Source: an uncultured Eubacterium sp. (GTDB lineage Bacteria; Bacillota; Clostridia; Lachnospirales; Lachnospiraceae). Taken from it: 64,000 nt of DNA. Position numbers and translations under genes: made by a program. This document shows, piece after piece, positions 33,917 through 42,330 of the stretch. The notes under the pieces were generated by a model. It did not search any database. It had not been told where the DNA came from and worked only from the letters and a program-made list of their open reading frames with translations. Position 1 is the stretch's first letter. Each line of letters begins with the position of its first letter. Where the stretch lies: contig CAKRFN010000001.1 in NCBI GenBank assembly GCA_934320655.1, forward strand, positions 248,001 to 312,000, in the 5' to 3' direction.

Positions 33917-34585
33917 CTATGCCTGCTTCTCCTTCACGATTCCAAGTATTGCCGAAACGACCTGTTCGATACTCATATCCGAGGAATCCACCAGTACCGC
34001 GTCATTCGCCTGCCGCAGCGGTGACATCTCGCGGTGCATATCCCGATAATCGCGCTCTTTGATATCTTCCTCGATCTTTGTGAGGTCTGCGGGCTCCCCT
34101 TTTTCGACCAGCTCGTCATAACGGCGCTTCGCGCGCGTCTCCACGCTCGCCGTCAGATAGATCTTCACCTGTGCATCCGGCAGTACGCAAGTGCCAATGT
34201 CCCTGCCATCCATAATGACATCGGCGGTCTTTGCCAGTTTCTGCTGCAATGCCACCAGCTTTACCCTGACAGCCGGGTAGACACTCGTGCTGGATGCCAT
34301 ATTTCCGACCTGCTCCGTGCGCAGACTTCCGGTCACATCCGCACCGTTCAGCAGTACCTTCTGTGAGCCGTCCTCATAGCGGATCGTCACATCCGCACCG
34401 TCTACGGCTGCATTGATGGCTGCCTCATCCTCTTTGTCAATTCCCTGCTGTAAAAAATAATACGCCATTGCCCGGTACATCGCGCCGGTGTCAACATAGA
34501 CATATCCAAGCTCTTTTGCGAGCATTTTTGCAATGGTACTCTTTCCTGCCCCTGCGGGTCCGTCGATTGCAATGTTTATAGCCAT
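33917..34585 (-). CDS. cmk: Cytidylate kinase
   Basis: A 222-residue kinase that converts CMP and dCMP to diphosphates. The P-loop is GPAGAGKST near the N-terminus; YVDTGAMYRAMAYY, MDGRDIGTCVLPDA and the lid RDYRDMHREMSPLRQANDA are Cmk signatures. I prefer the ATG at 34585 (MAINIAIDG), which matches the family start; an upstream ATG at 34606 would add MGKDIHE and has only a weak, close site. It precedes ispH by one base. Confidence 0.95.
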   Translation of the reverse strand: MAINIAIDGPAGAGKSTIAKMLAKELGYVYVDTGAMYRAMAYYFLQQGIDKEDEAAINAAVDGADVTIRYEDGSQKVLLNGADVTGSLRTEQVGNMASSTSVYPAVRVKLVALQQKLAKTADVIMDGRDIGTCVLPDAQVKIYLTASVETRAKRRYDELVEKGEPADLTKIEEDIKERDYRDMHREMSPLRQANDAVLVDSSDMSIEQVVSAILGIVKEKQA

Positions 34586-34637
34586 TTCATGTATATCCTT
34601 TCCCATTTATCCTGCTGCGGGCTTTCTTTCTATTTTT

Positions 34638-35903
34638 CTATTCCGGCTGCCCTGCCGCACTCTGACCTGCCAGATATCCGGTCGACCATGCGATTTGCAG
34701 GTTAAAGCCTCCGGTAAACGCATCCAGATCAAGCATTTCCCCCGCAAAATACAGTCCCGACATCAGCTTTGATTCCATCGTCGACGGATTCACCTCTTTT
34801 AATGAGATACCGCCGCGTGTGATGATCGCCTCCTCAAACCCGCGCAACGCGGACAGCGTCATCGTAAAATCCTTCAGGCAGGCGATCAGTGCCGCCCGCT
34901 CCTCACGTGTGATCTCATTGACCTTTTTTTCCTCGGGAATGCCGCTGCGCGCGATCAGAACTGGCAGCAGCTTCGCGGGTGCAAGCCCTGTGAGTGCGTT
35001 TTTAAACTGTTTGTTCTTATTTTCTTCAAATTCTTTGAGCAGCCGCTTATCAAGCTGTTCCTCGGACAATGCCGGTTTCCAGTCGAGATGCAGCATGAGC
35101 GGCCCTTTTTGTATCGCATCGTTTGCGACGGCACTGGCGGTGAGCACCAGCGGCCCGCTGACACCGAAATGCGTAAACAGCATCTCTCCGAATTCATCAT
35201 AAATTACTTTGTTATTTTTCCCCGGATCTGTGATCTTTACACGCACATTTTTCGGTGCGAGTCCCTGCAACGCCTTGATATCCTCATCAGCGACGTTAAA
35301 CGGCACGAGTGAGGGACGAAGTGTCGTCACCGTATGCCCGAGCATGCGCGCCAGCTCATAGCCACTGCCGTCCGATCCGGTCGTTGGATAAGACTTTCCT
35401 CCAGTCGCCAGCAGTACACGCTCTGCCTCATAGCTATGACCGTCTGCCAGCCTGATCCGGTAGCGTCCATCCTCCAGCCGCCCGATCTGCTCCACCTTCG
35501 CATGATAGGCAACCTTGATCCGCGCGCGGTCCATCATCCGTTTCAGCGCACCGATCACATCCGATGCGTGGTCGGACACCGGAAATACGCGGTTCCCGCG
35601 TTCTACCTTCGTTTTCATTCCGGCAGACTCAAAAAAACCGATCACCTGATCGTTCGTAAATGTATAAAATGCGCTGTATAAAAACTTGGCATTTTTCGGT
35701 ATATTCCGGAACAGATCCTCCACCTCACAGGCATTGGTCAGGTTGCATCTGCCCTTTCCCGTAATATAGATCTTCTTGCCCGGTTTCTCATTGCGCTCGA
35801 GCACCAGGATTTCTTCTCCGGACATGCCGTTTTCCGCCGCCGCGATCGCCGCCATCATCCCTGCGGCGCCTGCACCGACGACAATCAATTCATAGTTATG
35901 CAT
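34638..35903 (-). CDS. HI0933/YhiN-family FAD-dependent oxidoreductase (aminoacetone oxidase-like)
   Basis: A 421-residue flavoprotein. The N-terminal Rossmann motif IVVGAGAAGMMAAIAAAE binds FAD, followed by EKPGKKIYITGKGRCNLTN, the family hallmark. Late segments are TRGGISLKEVNPSTMESKL and GLYFAGEMLDLDAFTGGFNLQIAWSTG. The family includes YhiN, aminoacetone oxidase and the bile-acid enzyme BaiN; the substrate cannot be assigned from sequence. The ATG at 35903 has GGGAG 6 bases upstream and overlaps the stop of the RpiR regulator gene by eight bases. It is often found ahead of cmk-ispH-rpsA in Lachnospiraceae. Confidence 0.88.
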   Translation of the reverse strand: MHNYELIVVGAGAAGMMAAIAAAENGMSGEEILVLERNEKPGKKIYITGKGRCNLTNACEVEDLFRNIPKNAKFLYSAFYTFTNDQVIGFFESAGMKTKVERGNRVFPVSDHASDVIGALKRMMDRARIKVAYHAKVEQIGRLEDGRYRIRLADGHSYEAERVLLATGGKSYPTTGSDGSGYELARMLGHTVTTLRPSLVPFNVADEDIKALQGLAPKNVRVKITDPGKNNKVIYDEFGEMLFTHFGVSGPLVLTASAVANDAIQKGPLMLHLDWKPALSEEQLDKRLLKEFEENKNKQFKNALTGLAPAKLLPVLIARSGIPEEKKVNEITREERAALIACLKDFTMTLSALRGFEEAIITRGGISLKEVNPSTMESKLMSGLYFAGEMLDLDAFTGGFNLQIAWSTGYLAGQSAAGQPE

Positions 35904-36822
35904 GGTCATCTCCCAGCTTGGCATACCTCATTTTCAGCGAATCATCGATGTAGTTGATCTCGTCACTCTCATAGACCTGATATTCATCCCAGATATGTTC
36001 CAGCTCCTCCAGCGTCTTTACGACCTCTCCCTGCTTTTTCATGCACAGGGCGACGATGAGCGCATTCACCACGCTGAGCGGTGCGACCAGAGAATCCACG
36101 ATTGACGCCATATCACTGCTTGCAATCAGATTGCAGGAAGAATACAGATTCATCGGAGAATGAACGCTGTCTGTCAGTGTAATTACCTTTGCATTTCGGT
36201 TATTGGCAAACTCCATCGCCTTTAACGTGCGCATTGAATAGCGTGGAAAGCTGATTCCGATAATCACATCCTCCTTGCTGATCCGCACCATCTGCTCGAA
36301 CAGTTCACTGGAATTATTCGTGTTCAACTGTATCACACGGTCAAACATCAGATGCAGATAAAATGACAGAAAGCTGGCAAGCGGCGCACAGCTTCGGATA
36401 CCGACCACATAGATCGTCTTTGCCTTTAAAATCGTATCGACTGCCATCTCAAAGGCACTCTGATCGATATGCTCTAATGTATATTTGATCTTTTCCGCAT
36501 CTGCCTGCAGCACGGTCTCGAGAATCTGCGACTGTGTGATCCGACCATAGGTAACTTCCATCCGCTGGATCGAATTGAGCTTATTGCGCACCATCTCCTC
36601 GAGTGCCTTCTGGAATTCCGGATACCCTTTATACCCTAAATGGGATGCAAACCGGACGACCGTAGACTCGCTGACACCGACGACCTCTCCCAGCTTTGCC
36701 GCTGTCAGAAACACCGCCTTGTCATAATTATCCGTAATGTATGTAGCAAGGAGCTTCTGCCCCTTGCTCATACTGCTGTATGCATGATTGATACGGTTCG
36801 TCAATTCATTTGTGTTACTCAT
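35896..36822 (-). CDS. MurR/RpiR family transcriptional regulator
   Basis: A 308-residue regulator. The N-terminal helix-turn-helix of the RpiR type (LGEVVGVSESTVVRFASHLGYKGYPEF) is followed by a SIS domain (about residues 125-260) that binds a phosphosugar: TIYVVGIRSCAPLASFLSFY and VIIGISFPRYSMRTLKAMEFA. The ligand is unknown; relatives sense MurNAc-6-P, glucosamine-P or ribose-P. The ATG overlaps the stop of the L,D-transpeptidase gene (ATGAGTAA), so it is coupled to a cell-wall enzyme, which makes a wall-sugar signal plausible but unproven. Confidence 0.93.
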   Translation of the reverse strand: MSNTNELTNRINHAYSSMSKGQKLLATYITDNYDKAVFLTAAKLGEVVGVSESTVVRFASHLGYKGYPEFQKALEEMVRNKLNSIQRMEVTYGRITQSQILETVLQADAEKIKYTLEHIDQSAFEMAVDTILKAKTIYVVGIRSCAPLASFLSFYLHLMFDRVIQLNTNNSSELFEQMVRISKEDVIIGISFPRYSMRTLKAMEFANNRNAKVITLTDSVHSPMNLYSSCNLIASSDMASIVDSLVAPLSVVNALIVALCMKKQGEVVKTLEELEHIWDEYQVYESDEINYIDDSLKMRYAKLGDDHA

Positions 36823-38335
36823 TCAGATCTGCCTCCGTCTGCAAATCATCCCCTGCCTGTGAATCGTCCGTTGTCTGTGAATCGTCCCCTGTCTGCGAAC
36901 CATCCTCTGTCTGCGAGTCATCCTTCGGCGCCACAAGAATCCGCTCATGTGTGGTCGTTCGACTGGCTTTCGGTGCTTTCGGGTTCGTTACGGTGTAGGT
37001 CAGCGTATACTCGCCGGCTTCACTGAACACATAGCTTTGACCGTCTGCGACTGTCGCTTTCTTTCCGGACGGCGATACGATCTTTACTTTGACGCTCTCG
37101 GTGAGATCTCCACCACCGGATAATTTTGCATTCACATCAAAGGTCAGCTCATCCCAGCTAAGCTCCCGCTCCTCGGCAGTTACTTTGAGTTTTTTCCATT
37201 TTGCATCGCTGGTGAGGATCGGAGCCCCACGGTCAATTACAGTGATCGTCTGTTTCTTGGTCGTCTTTTTACCGCTGTTTGGATTGACGACTTCATATCT
37301 CAACTGATACTTGCCTTCCTGCTGCAATTTAACGGTAGCCGCCGTACATTTCTTATAGTTGGCAGCGCCCGGATTTTTTATGTATACAACAATCCGCTTC
37401 GTCAGATCTACCCCTGCGATGTCCTTTGATTTTACACCTGCCATCGGCTGATAGGTATCCCCAACCTTCCTTGTCACGGAAGCCTTGACTCCGGTCAGTG
37501 TCGCTGCATTTTTATCCACAACTTTATAGGTCACTGTTTTTGAAGCGGAACGACCGAACGAATCGATGACGGAATAGGTCACTGTATATGTACCGAGTTT
37601 TTTCATGTTGACCGTTCCGTTCATCTTGACCCAGTCAGTAATATCAAAACCGCCGGAATCCTTACAGGTCATATTTCCATTGCCAAACTTTGTGCCGTAT
37701 GCCAGTGTTTTTGAAGAAATACTGATCGTAGGCGTCGTGTCTTTCGTCTTATACGGGTTGTCCTTGGCGGGATCCGTCGGATCCCAGCCCATGTACTTGG
37801 ACTCGTCCACAGTAATCGTCTTTGGCTTTCCGAGCGGATCGTCCTTCGATGATCCGTTAAAAATAATGACCTTTGTACCTAACGGGCAGTTATCATAAAT
37901 CCACTTTGACGCTGCCACTGTCAGACGCACGCAGCCATGCGAGGCAGTCGTACCCAGCTTATTGTACTGCCTGTAGGACTGTGCATTCTCTTTCTGCTGG
38001 TAATACCATACCGAATGGAACAGAAAACCTCTGGTGATACGGGTACAATATTGACCGTAGGAAGGACCGTCTAACGTCCACCAACGATATTTCGCCGGTG
38101 TATAATAAGTTCCGGTCGGCGTTGCATAGCCTACCGAACAGGTAAATGCAGTGTACGGTGTACCGTCCTTCTTATATACCGTCACGACGTTCGTGCCCTT
38201 ATTTACCTTTAAATAGTAATTTCCGGCACCGGTCGTAGCTGCCTGTGCAGATTGTACCGGTGTCAGCAGACATGATACTGCCAACAGCAATGCCAGCAAT
38301 CCTGCACATAAATTTCGCTTTGTTATTTTTCTCAT
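36815..38335 (-). CDS. Secreted L,D-transpeptidase (YkuD) with Ig-like domains and repeat tail
   Basis: A 506-residue secreted wall enzyme. Signal peptide: about residues 1-32 (ending AQAA). The YkuD domain (about 40-155) has His107 in HSVW and the catalytic Cys135 in SHGCVRL; it would make 3-3 cross-links or anchor proteins. It continues with two to three bacterial Ig-like modules (about 205-460, such as GTYTVTYSVIDSFGRSASKTVTY and GKYQLRYEVVNPNSGKKTTK). The acidic tail is built of DDSQT-type repeats (about 475-500). The modules probably span or bind the wall. GGAGG lies 6 bases ahead of the start and a consensus promoter lies upstream. Its stop overlaps the regulator gene. Confidence 0.92.
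   Translation of the reverse strand: MRKITKRNLCAGLLALLLAVSCLLTPVQSAQAATTGAGNYYLKVNKGTNVVTVYKKDGTPYTAFTCSVGYATPTGTYYTPAKYRWWTLDGPSYGQYCTRITRGFLFHSVWYYQQKENAQSYRQYNKLGTTASHGCVRLTVAASKWIYDNCPLGTKVIIFNGSSKDDPLGKPKTITVDESKYMGWDPTDPAKDNPYKTKDTTPTISISSKTLAYGTKFGNGNMTCKDSGGFDITDWVKMNGTVNMKKLGTYTVTYSVIDSFGRSASKTVTYKVVDKNAATLTGVKASVTRKVGDTYQPMAGVKSKDIAGVDLTKRIVVYIKNPGAANYKKCTAATVKLQQEGKYQLRYEVVNPNSGKKTTKKQTITVIDRGAPILTSDAKWKKLKVTAEERELSWDELTFDVNAKLSGGGDLTESVKVKIVSPSGKKATVADGQSYVFSEAGEYTLTYTVTNPKAPKASRTTTHERILVAPKDDSQTEDGSQTGDDSQTTDDSQAGDDLQTEADLNE
36844..36915. repeat. 18-bp tandem repeat, four units, in the L,D-transpeptidase gene
   Basis: Four near-identical 18-base units (36844-36861, 36862-36879, 36880-36897, 36898-36915) plus part of a fifth. 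Each encodes six residues of the acidic tail (D-D-S-Q-T-x type). Units differ at a few bases only, so slippage could change the length. Confidence 0.85.
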
Positions 38336-38380
38336 AACAGACCTCCAATATGTCTTTTATCGGAAAACACCGATACTTCT

Positions 38381-38409
38381 ATGCTACCCCCATTTGTTTT
38401 TTTCGTCAA
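38381..38409 (-). promoter_or_regulatory. Promoter of the L,D-transpeptidase gene
   Basis: On the minus strand, TTGACG (38404-38409), a 17-base spacer and TAGCAT (38381-38386), about 45 bases ahead of the start. A small ATCGG/CCGAT hairpin (38359-38374) lies in the leader. Confidence 0.72.
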
Positions 38410-38471
38410 GTTTTATGTGGTAGGATTTTTCATAATAGGAAATTCCTGCGTACTCCCTATCAAATAAAAAT

Positions 38472-38545
38472 AAGACTGTTACGCCGGAACCGGTTCAACC
38501 TGGGAAGTGGTTAGAGTTGTGATTCCTTTGTAACAGTCTTTTTTG
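38472..38545. terminator. Long bidirectional terminator with structured loop
   Basis: AAGACTGTTAC (38472-38482) pairs with GTAACAGTCTT (38530-38540), 11 bp, with T-rich tracts on both sides. The loop of 47 bases contains further pairs (GGAA/TTCC, AACC/GGTT). It lies just past the oadA-like gene. Confidence 0.82.
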
Positions 38546-38581
38546 TTTAAGCCATCATGCGAACATGATGAATATCAGCAA

Positions 38582-40006
38582 TTATACCGGATACGCCTTG
38601 TTTTTCTCGTCTGCAACAGCCGGATCTACCTTTGTCTGCTGTGCCTGACGGTACTTGAAGAATTCGGTAGCTACCTGAGGGAACAATGCATAGCTTAAAA
38701 CATCCTCATCCTGCTGCTTCCACTGCTTCATCTCAGCCTCGATCTTGTCTAATTCGGGCTCAAGCAGATCTGCATAACGGCAGGTAATTGCATTCTTCTT
38801 ATCCTCACCTAATACCTTATCAACAACCTCAGGGTTAAACGGCTTTACGGTCTGTCCGTACTTTCCGAGCAGGACATCCTTGGTCTCCTTTGTAGCAACC
38901 TTGTAACGCTCACCCATCAGCACGTTGAATACAGCCTGTGTACCAACGATCTGTGAAGAAGGTGTAACCAGAGGCGGCTCACCGAGATCCTTACGAACTC
39001 TGGGGATCTCCTCAAGCACTTCCATGTACTTATCCTCTGCGTTCTGCTCCTTTAACTGTGATACCATGTTAGACAGCATTCCGCCGGGTACCTGATATAA
39101 CAGAGTCTGGATATCTACGCCTAATACCTTCGGGTTCAGAAGTCCGCTCTTGATTGCCTCCTCACGCATCGGACGGAAGTAATCTGCGATCTCCTTTAAC
39201 AGCATCTGATCCAATCCGGTATCATAAGCAGTTCCCTTGAACGTCTCGACCATAACCTCAGTTGCGGGCTGACTCGTTCCGAGTGCGAACGGAGACATTG
39301 CGGTATCGATGATATCACAGCCTGCCTCTACAGCCTTTAAGCATGTCATGGAAGCAACACCTGAGGTGTAATGTGTATGCAGCTCGATCGGAATGCTGAT
39401 CGTAGACTTCATCGCCTTGATCAGCTCCTCTGCCTTATACGGAGTGAGCAGTCCTGCCATATCCTTGATACATACAGAGTTTGCACCCATATCCTCGACC
39501 TTTTTCGCCATCTCTGTCCAGTAGTCCAAGGTATAAGCATCGCCTAAGGTATAGCTCAGTGCAACCTGTGCATGTCCGCCCTCTTTGTTAGTAGCGGTAA
39601 CAGCAGTCTGTAAGTTTCTCAGATCGTTCAGACAGTCGAAGATACGGATAATATCAATACCGTTTGCGATAGACTTCTGTACGAAATACTCTACAACATC
39701 ATCTGCGTAGGGACGATATCCTAAGATATTCTGTCCACGGAACAGCATCTGTAATTTTGTATTCTTGAATCCGTCACGGAATTTACGAAGTCTCTCCCAT
39801 GGATCTTCTTTCAGGAAACGAAGGGATGCGTCAAATGTTGCACCACCCCAGCACTCTACAGAATGGTAGCCGACCTTGTCCATCTTATCAATGATGGGAA
39901 GCATCTGCTCGGTAGTCATTCTTGTAGCGATCAGAGACTGATGTGCATCACGCAGGATCGTCTCTGTAATTTTTAACGGTTTTTTCGTCGTATTATTATC
40001 AGACAT
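38582..40006 (-). CDS. Oxaloacetate decarboxylase alpha / transcarboxylase 5S-type subunit (no biotin domain)
   Basis: A 474-residue carboxyltransferase that moves CO2 between biotin and pyruvate/oxaloacetate. The HMGL-like barrel begins ITETILRDAHQSLIATRM (metal Asp20); the carboxylated Lys is in VCIKDMAGLLTP and the metal histidines in ELHTHYTSG. The PYC_OADA domain follows. It stops without a biotinyl domain, unlike full-length OadA of about 590 residues. It therefore resembles the 5S subunit of Propionibacterium transcarboxylase and relies on the separate biotin carrier three genes upstream in transcription order. It is last in the operon, followed by the strong terminator. Confidence 0.92.
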   Translation of the reverse strand: MSDNNTTKKPLKITETILRDAHQSLIATRMTTEQMLPIIDKMDKVGYHSVECWGGATFDASLRFLKEDPWERLRKFRDGFKNTKLQMLFRGQNILGYRPYADDVVEYFVQKSIANGIDIIRIFDCLNDLRNLQTAVTATNKEGGHAQVALSYTLGDAYTLDYWTEMAKKVEDMGANSVCIKDMAGLLTPYKAEELIKAMKSTISIPIELHTHYTSGVASMTCLKAVEAGCDIIDTAMSPFALGTSQPATEVMVETFKGTAYDTGLDQMLLKEIADYFRPMREEAIKSGLLNPKVLGVDIQTLLYQVPGGMLSNMVSQLKEQNAEDKYMEVLEEIPRVRKDLGEPPLVTPSSQIVGTQAVFNVLMGERYKVATKETKDVLLGKYGQTVKPFNPEVVDKVLGEDKKNAITCRYADLLEPELDKIEAEMKQWKQQDEDVLSYALFPQVATEFFKYRQAQQTKVDPAVADEKNKAYPV

Positions 40007-40030
40007 CGATTAAGTTCCTCCTTATTATAT

Positions 40031-41179
40031 TTAGATTCCGAAGATCGCCATAAATGTTCCGGCTGCAACCGCAGTACCGATAACTCCGGCAACGTTCGGT
40101 CCCATTGCATGCATCAGCAGGAAGTTGGTAGGATCTTCTTCCGCTCCGACCTTCTGTGATACACGGGCAGCCATCGGCACGGCTGATACACCGGCTGATC
40201 CGATCAGCGGGTTGATCTTGCCCTTGGTCACTACGCAGAGTAACTTACCGATGAGGACACCGGCAGCAGTACCGAATGCGAATGCAATCAGTCCTAAAGC
40301 AACGATCTTTAATGTGCTGACATTTAAGAATGCCTCTGCACTTGTAGTCGCTCCAACGGAAGTACCGAGTAAGATAACGACGATATACATCATTGCATTG
40401 GAAGCTGTCTCCTGTAACTGACGAACAACGCCTGACTCACGGAACAGGTTACCAAGCATTAACATACCTACTAACGGAGCAGTCGTCGGTAATACCATAC
40501 ATACAACGATCGTAACGACGATCGGGAATAAAATCTTCTCCAGCTTTGTAACCGGACGAAGGTTCTCCATCTTGATCTGACGCTCTTTCTTGGTTGTCAT
40601 CAGCTTCATAATCGGGGGCTGGATAATCGGTACCAGTGCCATGTACGAATATGCCGCCACGGCAATCGGTCCCATCAGACCGGTCTGTCCGAGCTTTCCT
40701 GCAAGGAAGATGGAAGTCGGGCCGTCCGCTCCACCGATAATGGAGATAGCGGCTGCCGCCTTATCGTTGAATCCCATCAGGATCGCAATAAAGTATGCAA
40801 TGTAAATACCAAACTGTGCCGCAGCACCTAAGAGGAAGCTGATCGGATTCGCAATCAGCGGTCCAAAGTCTGTCATCGCACCTACACCCATAAAGATCAG
40901 TGAAGGCAGGATTGACCATTCATCTAACTGATAAAAGTAATAGAGTAATCCACCTACGCCATTGCTTGCATCTTCCGGATGAAGCATAATATCCGGATAG
41001 ATATTTACGAGCAGCATACCGAATGCAATCGGCAAAAGCAAAAGCGGCTCGTACTCCTTCTTGATCGCAAGATACAGGAAGAAGCAGGCAACTGCAATCA
41101 TCAAATAGTTTCCTACGGTCAGATTGAAGAAGGCTGTCTGGTGAATGAGATTACCCAGTGTTTCTGTAACGTAACTCAT
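40031..41179 (-). CDS. Na+-translocating decarboxylase beta subunit
   Basis: A 382-residue membrane subunit that decarboxylates carboxybiotin and pumps Na+ outward. About nine to eleven hydrophobic segments are visible. The conserved features are the Asp-bearing segment ISIIGGADGPTSIFLAGKL, GVGAMTDFGPLIANPISFLLGAAAQFGI, and the late PLIGSAGVSAVPMAARVSQKVG followed by HAMGPNVAGVIG. AGGAGG lies 7 bases ahead of the ATG. It lies between the biotin carrier gene and the 5S-like gene. Confidence 0.94.
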   Translation of the reverse strand: MSYVTETLGNLIHQTAFFNLTVGNYLMIAVACFFLYLAIKKEYEPLLLLPIAFGMLLVNIYPDIMLHPEDASNGVGGLLYYFYQLDEWSILPSLIFMGVGAMTDFGPLIANPISFLLGAAAQFGIYIAYFIAILMGFNDKAAAAISIIGGADGPTSIFLAGKLGQTGLMGPIAVAAYSYMALVPIIQPPIMKLMTTKKERQIKMENLRPVTKLEKILFPIVVTIVVCMVLPTTAPLVGMLMLGNLFRESGVVRQLQETASNAMMYIVVILLGTSVGATTSAEAFLNVSTLKIVALGLIAFAFGTAAGVLIGKLLCVVTKGKINPLIGSAGVSAVPMAARVSQKVGAEEDPTNFLLMHAMGPNVAGVIGTAVAAGTFMAIFGI

Positions 41180-41197
41180 ACGAGACCTCCTATTCGA

Positions 41198-41566
41198 CTA
41201 ATTCATAGTTGCTAAAACAGTTCCAACCTCTACGCTGTCGCCCTTTGCAACGTCAATACTTGCGATGGTTCCGTCTGCCTCAGCAACAACGGGAGTCTCC
41301 ATCTTCATAACCTCTAATACCAGCACGGTATCGCCTCTCTTTACTGCCTGTCCGACAGATGCCTCTACAGCGAATACCTTTCCGGCTGCCTTTGCCTCGA
41401 TCTTAACGGCACCTGCACCGCCTGCGGGAGCTGCTGCTTTCGGTGCTGCTGCGGCAACGGGAGCTGCCTTCGGAGCTGCTGCTACGGGAGCTGCTGCGCC
41501 TGCGCCACCTTCTTCTACGGTTACATCATAAACATTTCCGTTTACGGTAATTGTATAATTCTTCAT
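41198..41566 (-). CDS. Biotin carboxyl carrier protein
   Basis: A 122-residue carrier. The biotinyl domain at the C-terminus has EVMKMETP with the biotinylated Lys88. A flexible Ala/Pro-rich linker (about residues 20-52) joins it to a short N-terminal strand (MKNYTITVNGNVYDVTVEE). This is the layout of GcdC/MmdC and the 1.3S subunit of transcarboxylase. It would swing between the two carboxyltransferases and the membrane beta subunit encoded in the same operon. AGGAGG lies 8 bases upstream. Confidence 0.95.
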   Translation of the reverse strand: MKNYTITVNGNVYDVTVEEGGAGAAAPVAAAPKAAPVAAAAPKAAAPAGGAGAVKIEAKAAGKVFAVEASVGQAVKRGDTVLVLEVMKMETPVVAEADGTIASIDVAKGDSVEVGTVLATMN

Positions 41567-41593
41567 GATTATTTCCTCCTGAAATTTTAATTC

Positions 41594-42316
41594 TTATCTT
41601 CTCTTAATAGAACGAACTACAAAATCATCGGTAGATGTACCTGTAGCCGCTGCAATCGCAGCCGCAATAACAGCTACCAGCTCCAGATCATCGGTCTGGG
41701 GTACTACCGGGGCAGGTACTGCCTCAACGGCTGCCGGAGCAGGTGCCGCTGCTGCTTTCTTACTTTCTGCCTTATTCTGTGCCTTATTGATCAGTGTAAA
41801 GCATGAGATGATCAGACTGATGACGATCAGCATCACGAATACGGTTCCCATACCCATTGCTGTGTTCATCGCAGCCTTTGTCATCGTCTCACCCAGTGTG
41901 TATACCTTGTCAATGTTGATATCCTCTACCTGCATGTCCTTATCATACACAAAGGTCACTTTGATATCACGGTTTGTAAAGTTCGCAGTCTGCTCTACGG
42001 TAGTTGTACCGTTTGCCTGTGTCACAGCCACTTCACCGTAAGCAACAAAATCGCCAACCTCATTTTTGATATCAACCCAGTTGTTGATCACCTTCAGGGT
42101 TGCTGCGTCGATCTGATCCTGCATCGTCTGATACATAGCGAGGTCATCATCGCTCATGGCTACCAGTTCATCCAGAATACCGGTATTGTTTGCAGCAAGC
42201 TGATCCGCGGTATATCCGTTATATGTGGCATTTTCATCACTGCCGCATCCGAACACACCAACGGCAAGAAGGCACAGACTGACGATCAGTAATAATTTTT
42301 TCTTAATCTTCGTCAT
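41594..42316 (-). CDS. OadG-type gamma subunit with extracytoplasmic N-terminal domain (putative lipoprotein)
   Basis: A 240-residue protein. Residues 1-24 look like a signal with a lipobox-like end (VFGC, Cys24). An outer domain of about 110 residues follows (DELVAMSDDDLAMYQTMQDQI ... TVEQTANFTNRDIKVTFVYD). Next comes one membrane segment (about 150-175, VFVMLIVISLIISCFTLINKAQNK), typical of OadG. The tail is Ala/Pro-rich and ends like a small OadG/OadA-type C-terminus (VAVIAAAIAAATG ... VVRSIKRR). Classic gamma subunits are about 80-120 residues, so the outer domain is an addition. The ATG at 42316 has AAAGG 8 bases upstream; a GTG at 42325 is less likely. Confidence 0.82.
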   Translation of the reverse strand: MTKIKKKLLLIVSLCLLAVGVFGCGSDENATYNGYTADQLAANNTGILDELVAMSDDDLAMYQTMQDQIDAATLKVINNWVDIKNEVGDFVAYGEVAVTQANGTTTVEQTANFTNRDIKVTFVYDKDMQVEDINIDKVYTLGETMTKAAMNTAMGMGTVFVMLIVISLIISCFTLINKAQNKAESKKAAAAPAPAAVEAVPAPVVPQTDDLELVAVIAAAIAAATGTSTDDFVVRSIKRR

Positions 42317-42330
42317 AATCGTCACCTTTC

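Noticed and set aside
36844..36915. CRISPR array
   Set aside because: The repeats are 18 bases, directly adjacent with no spacers, in frame within a protein gene.
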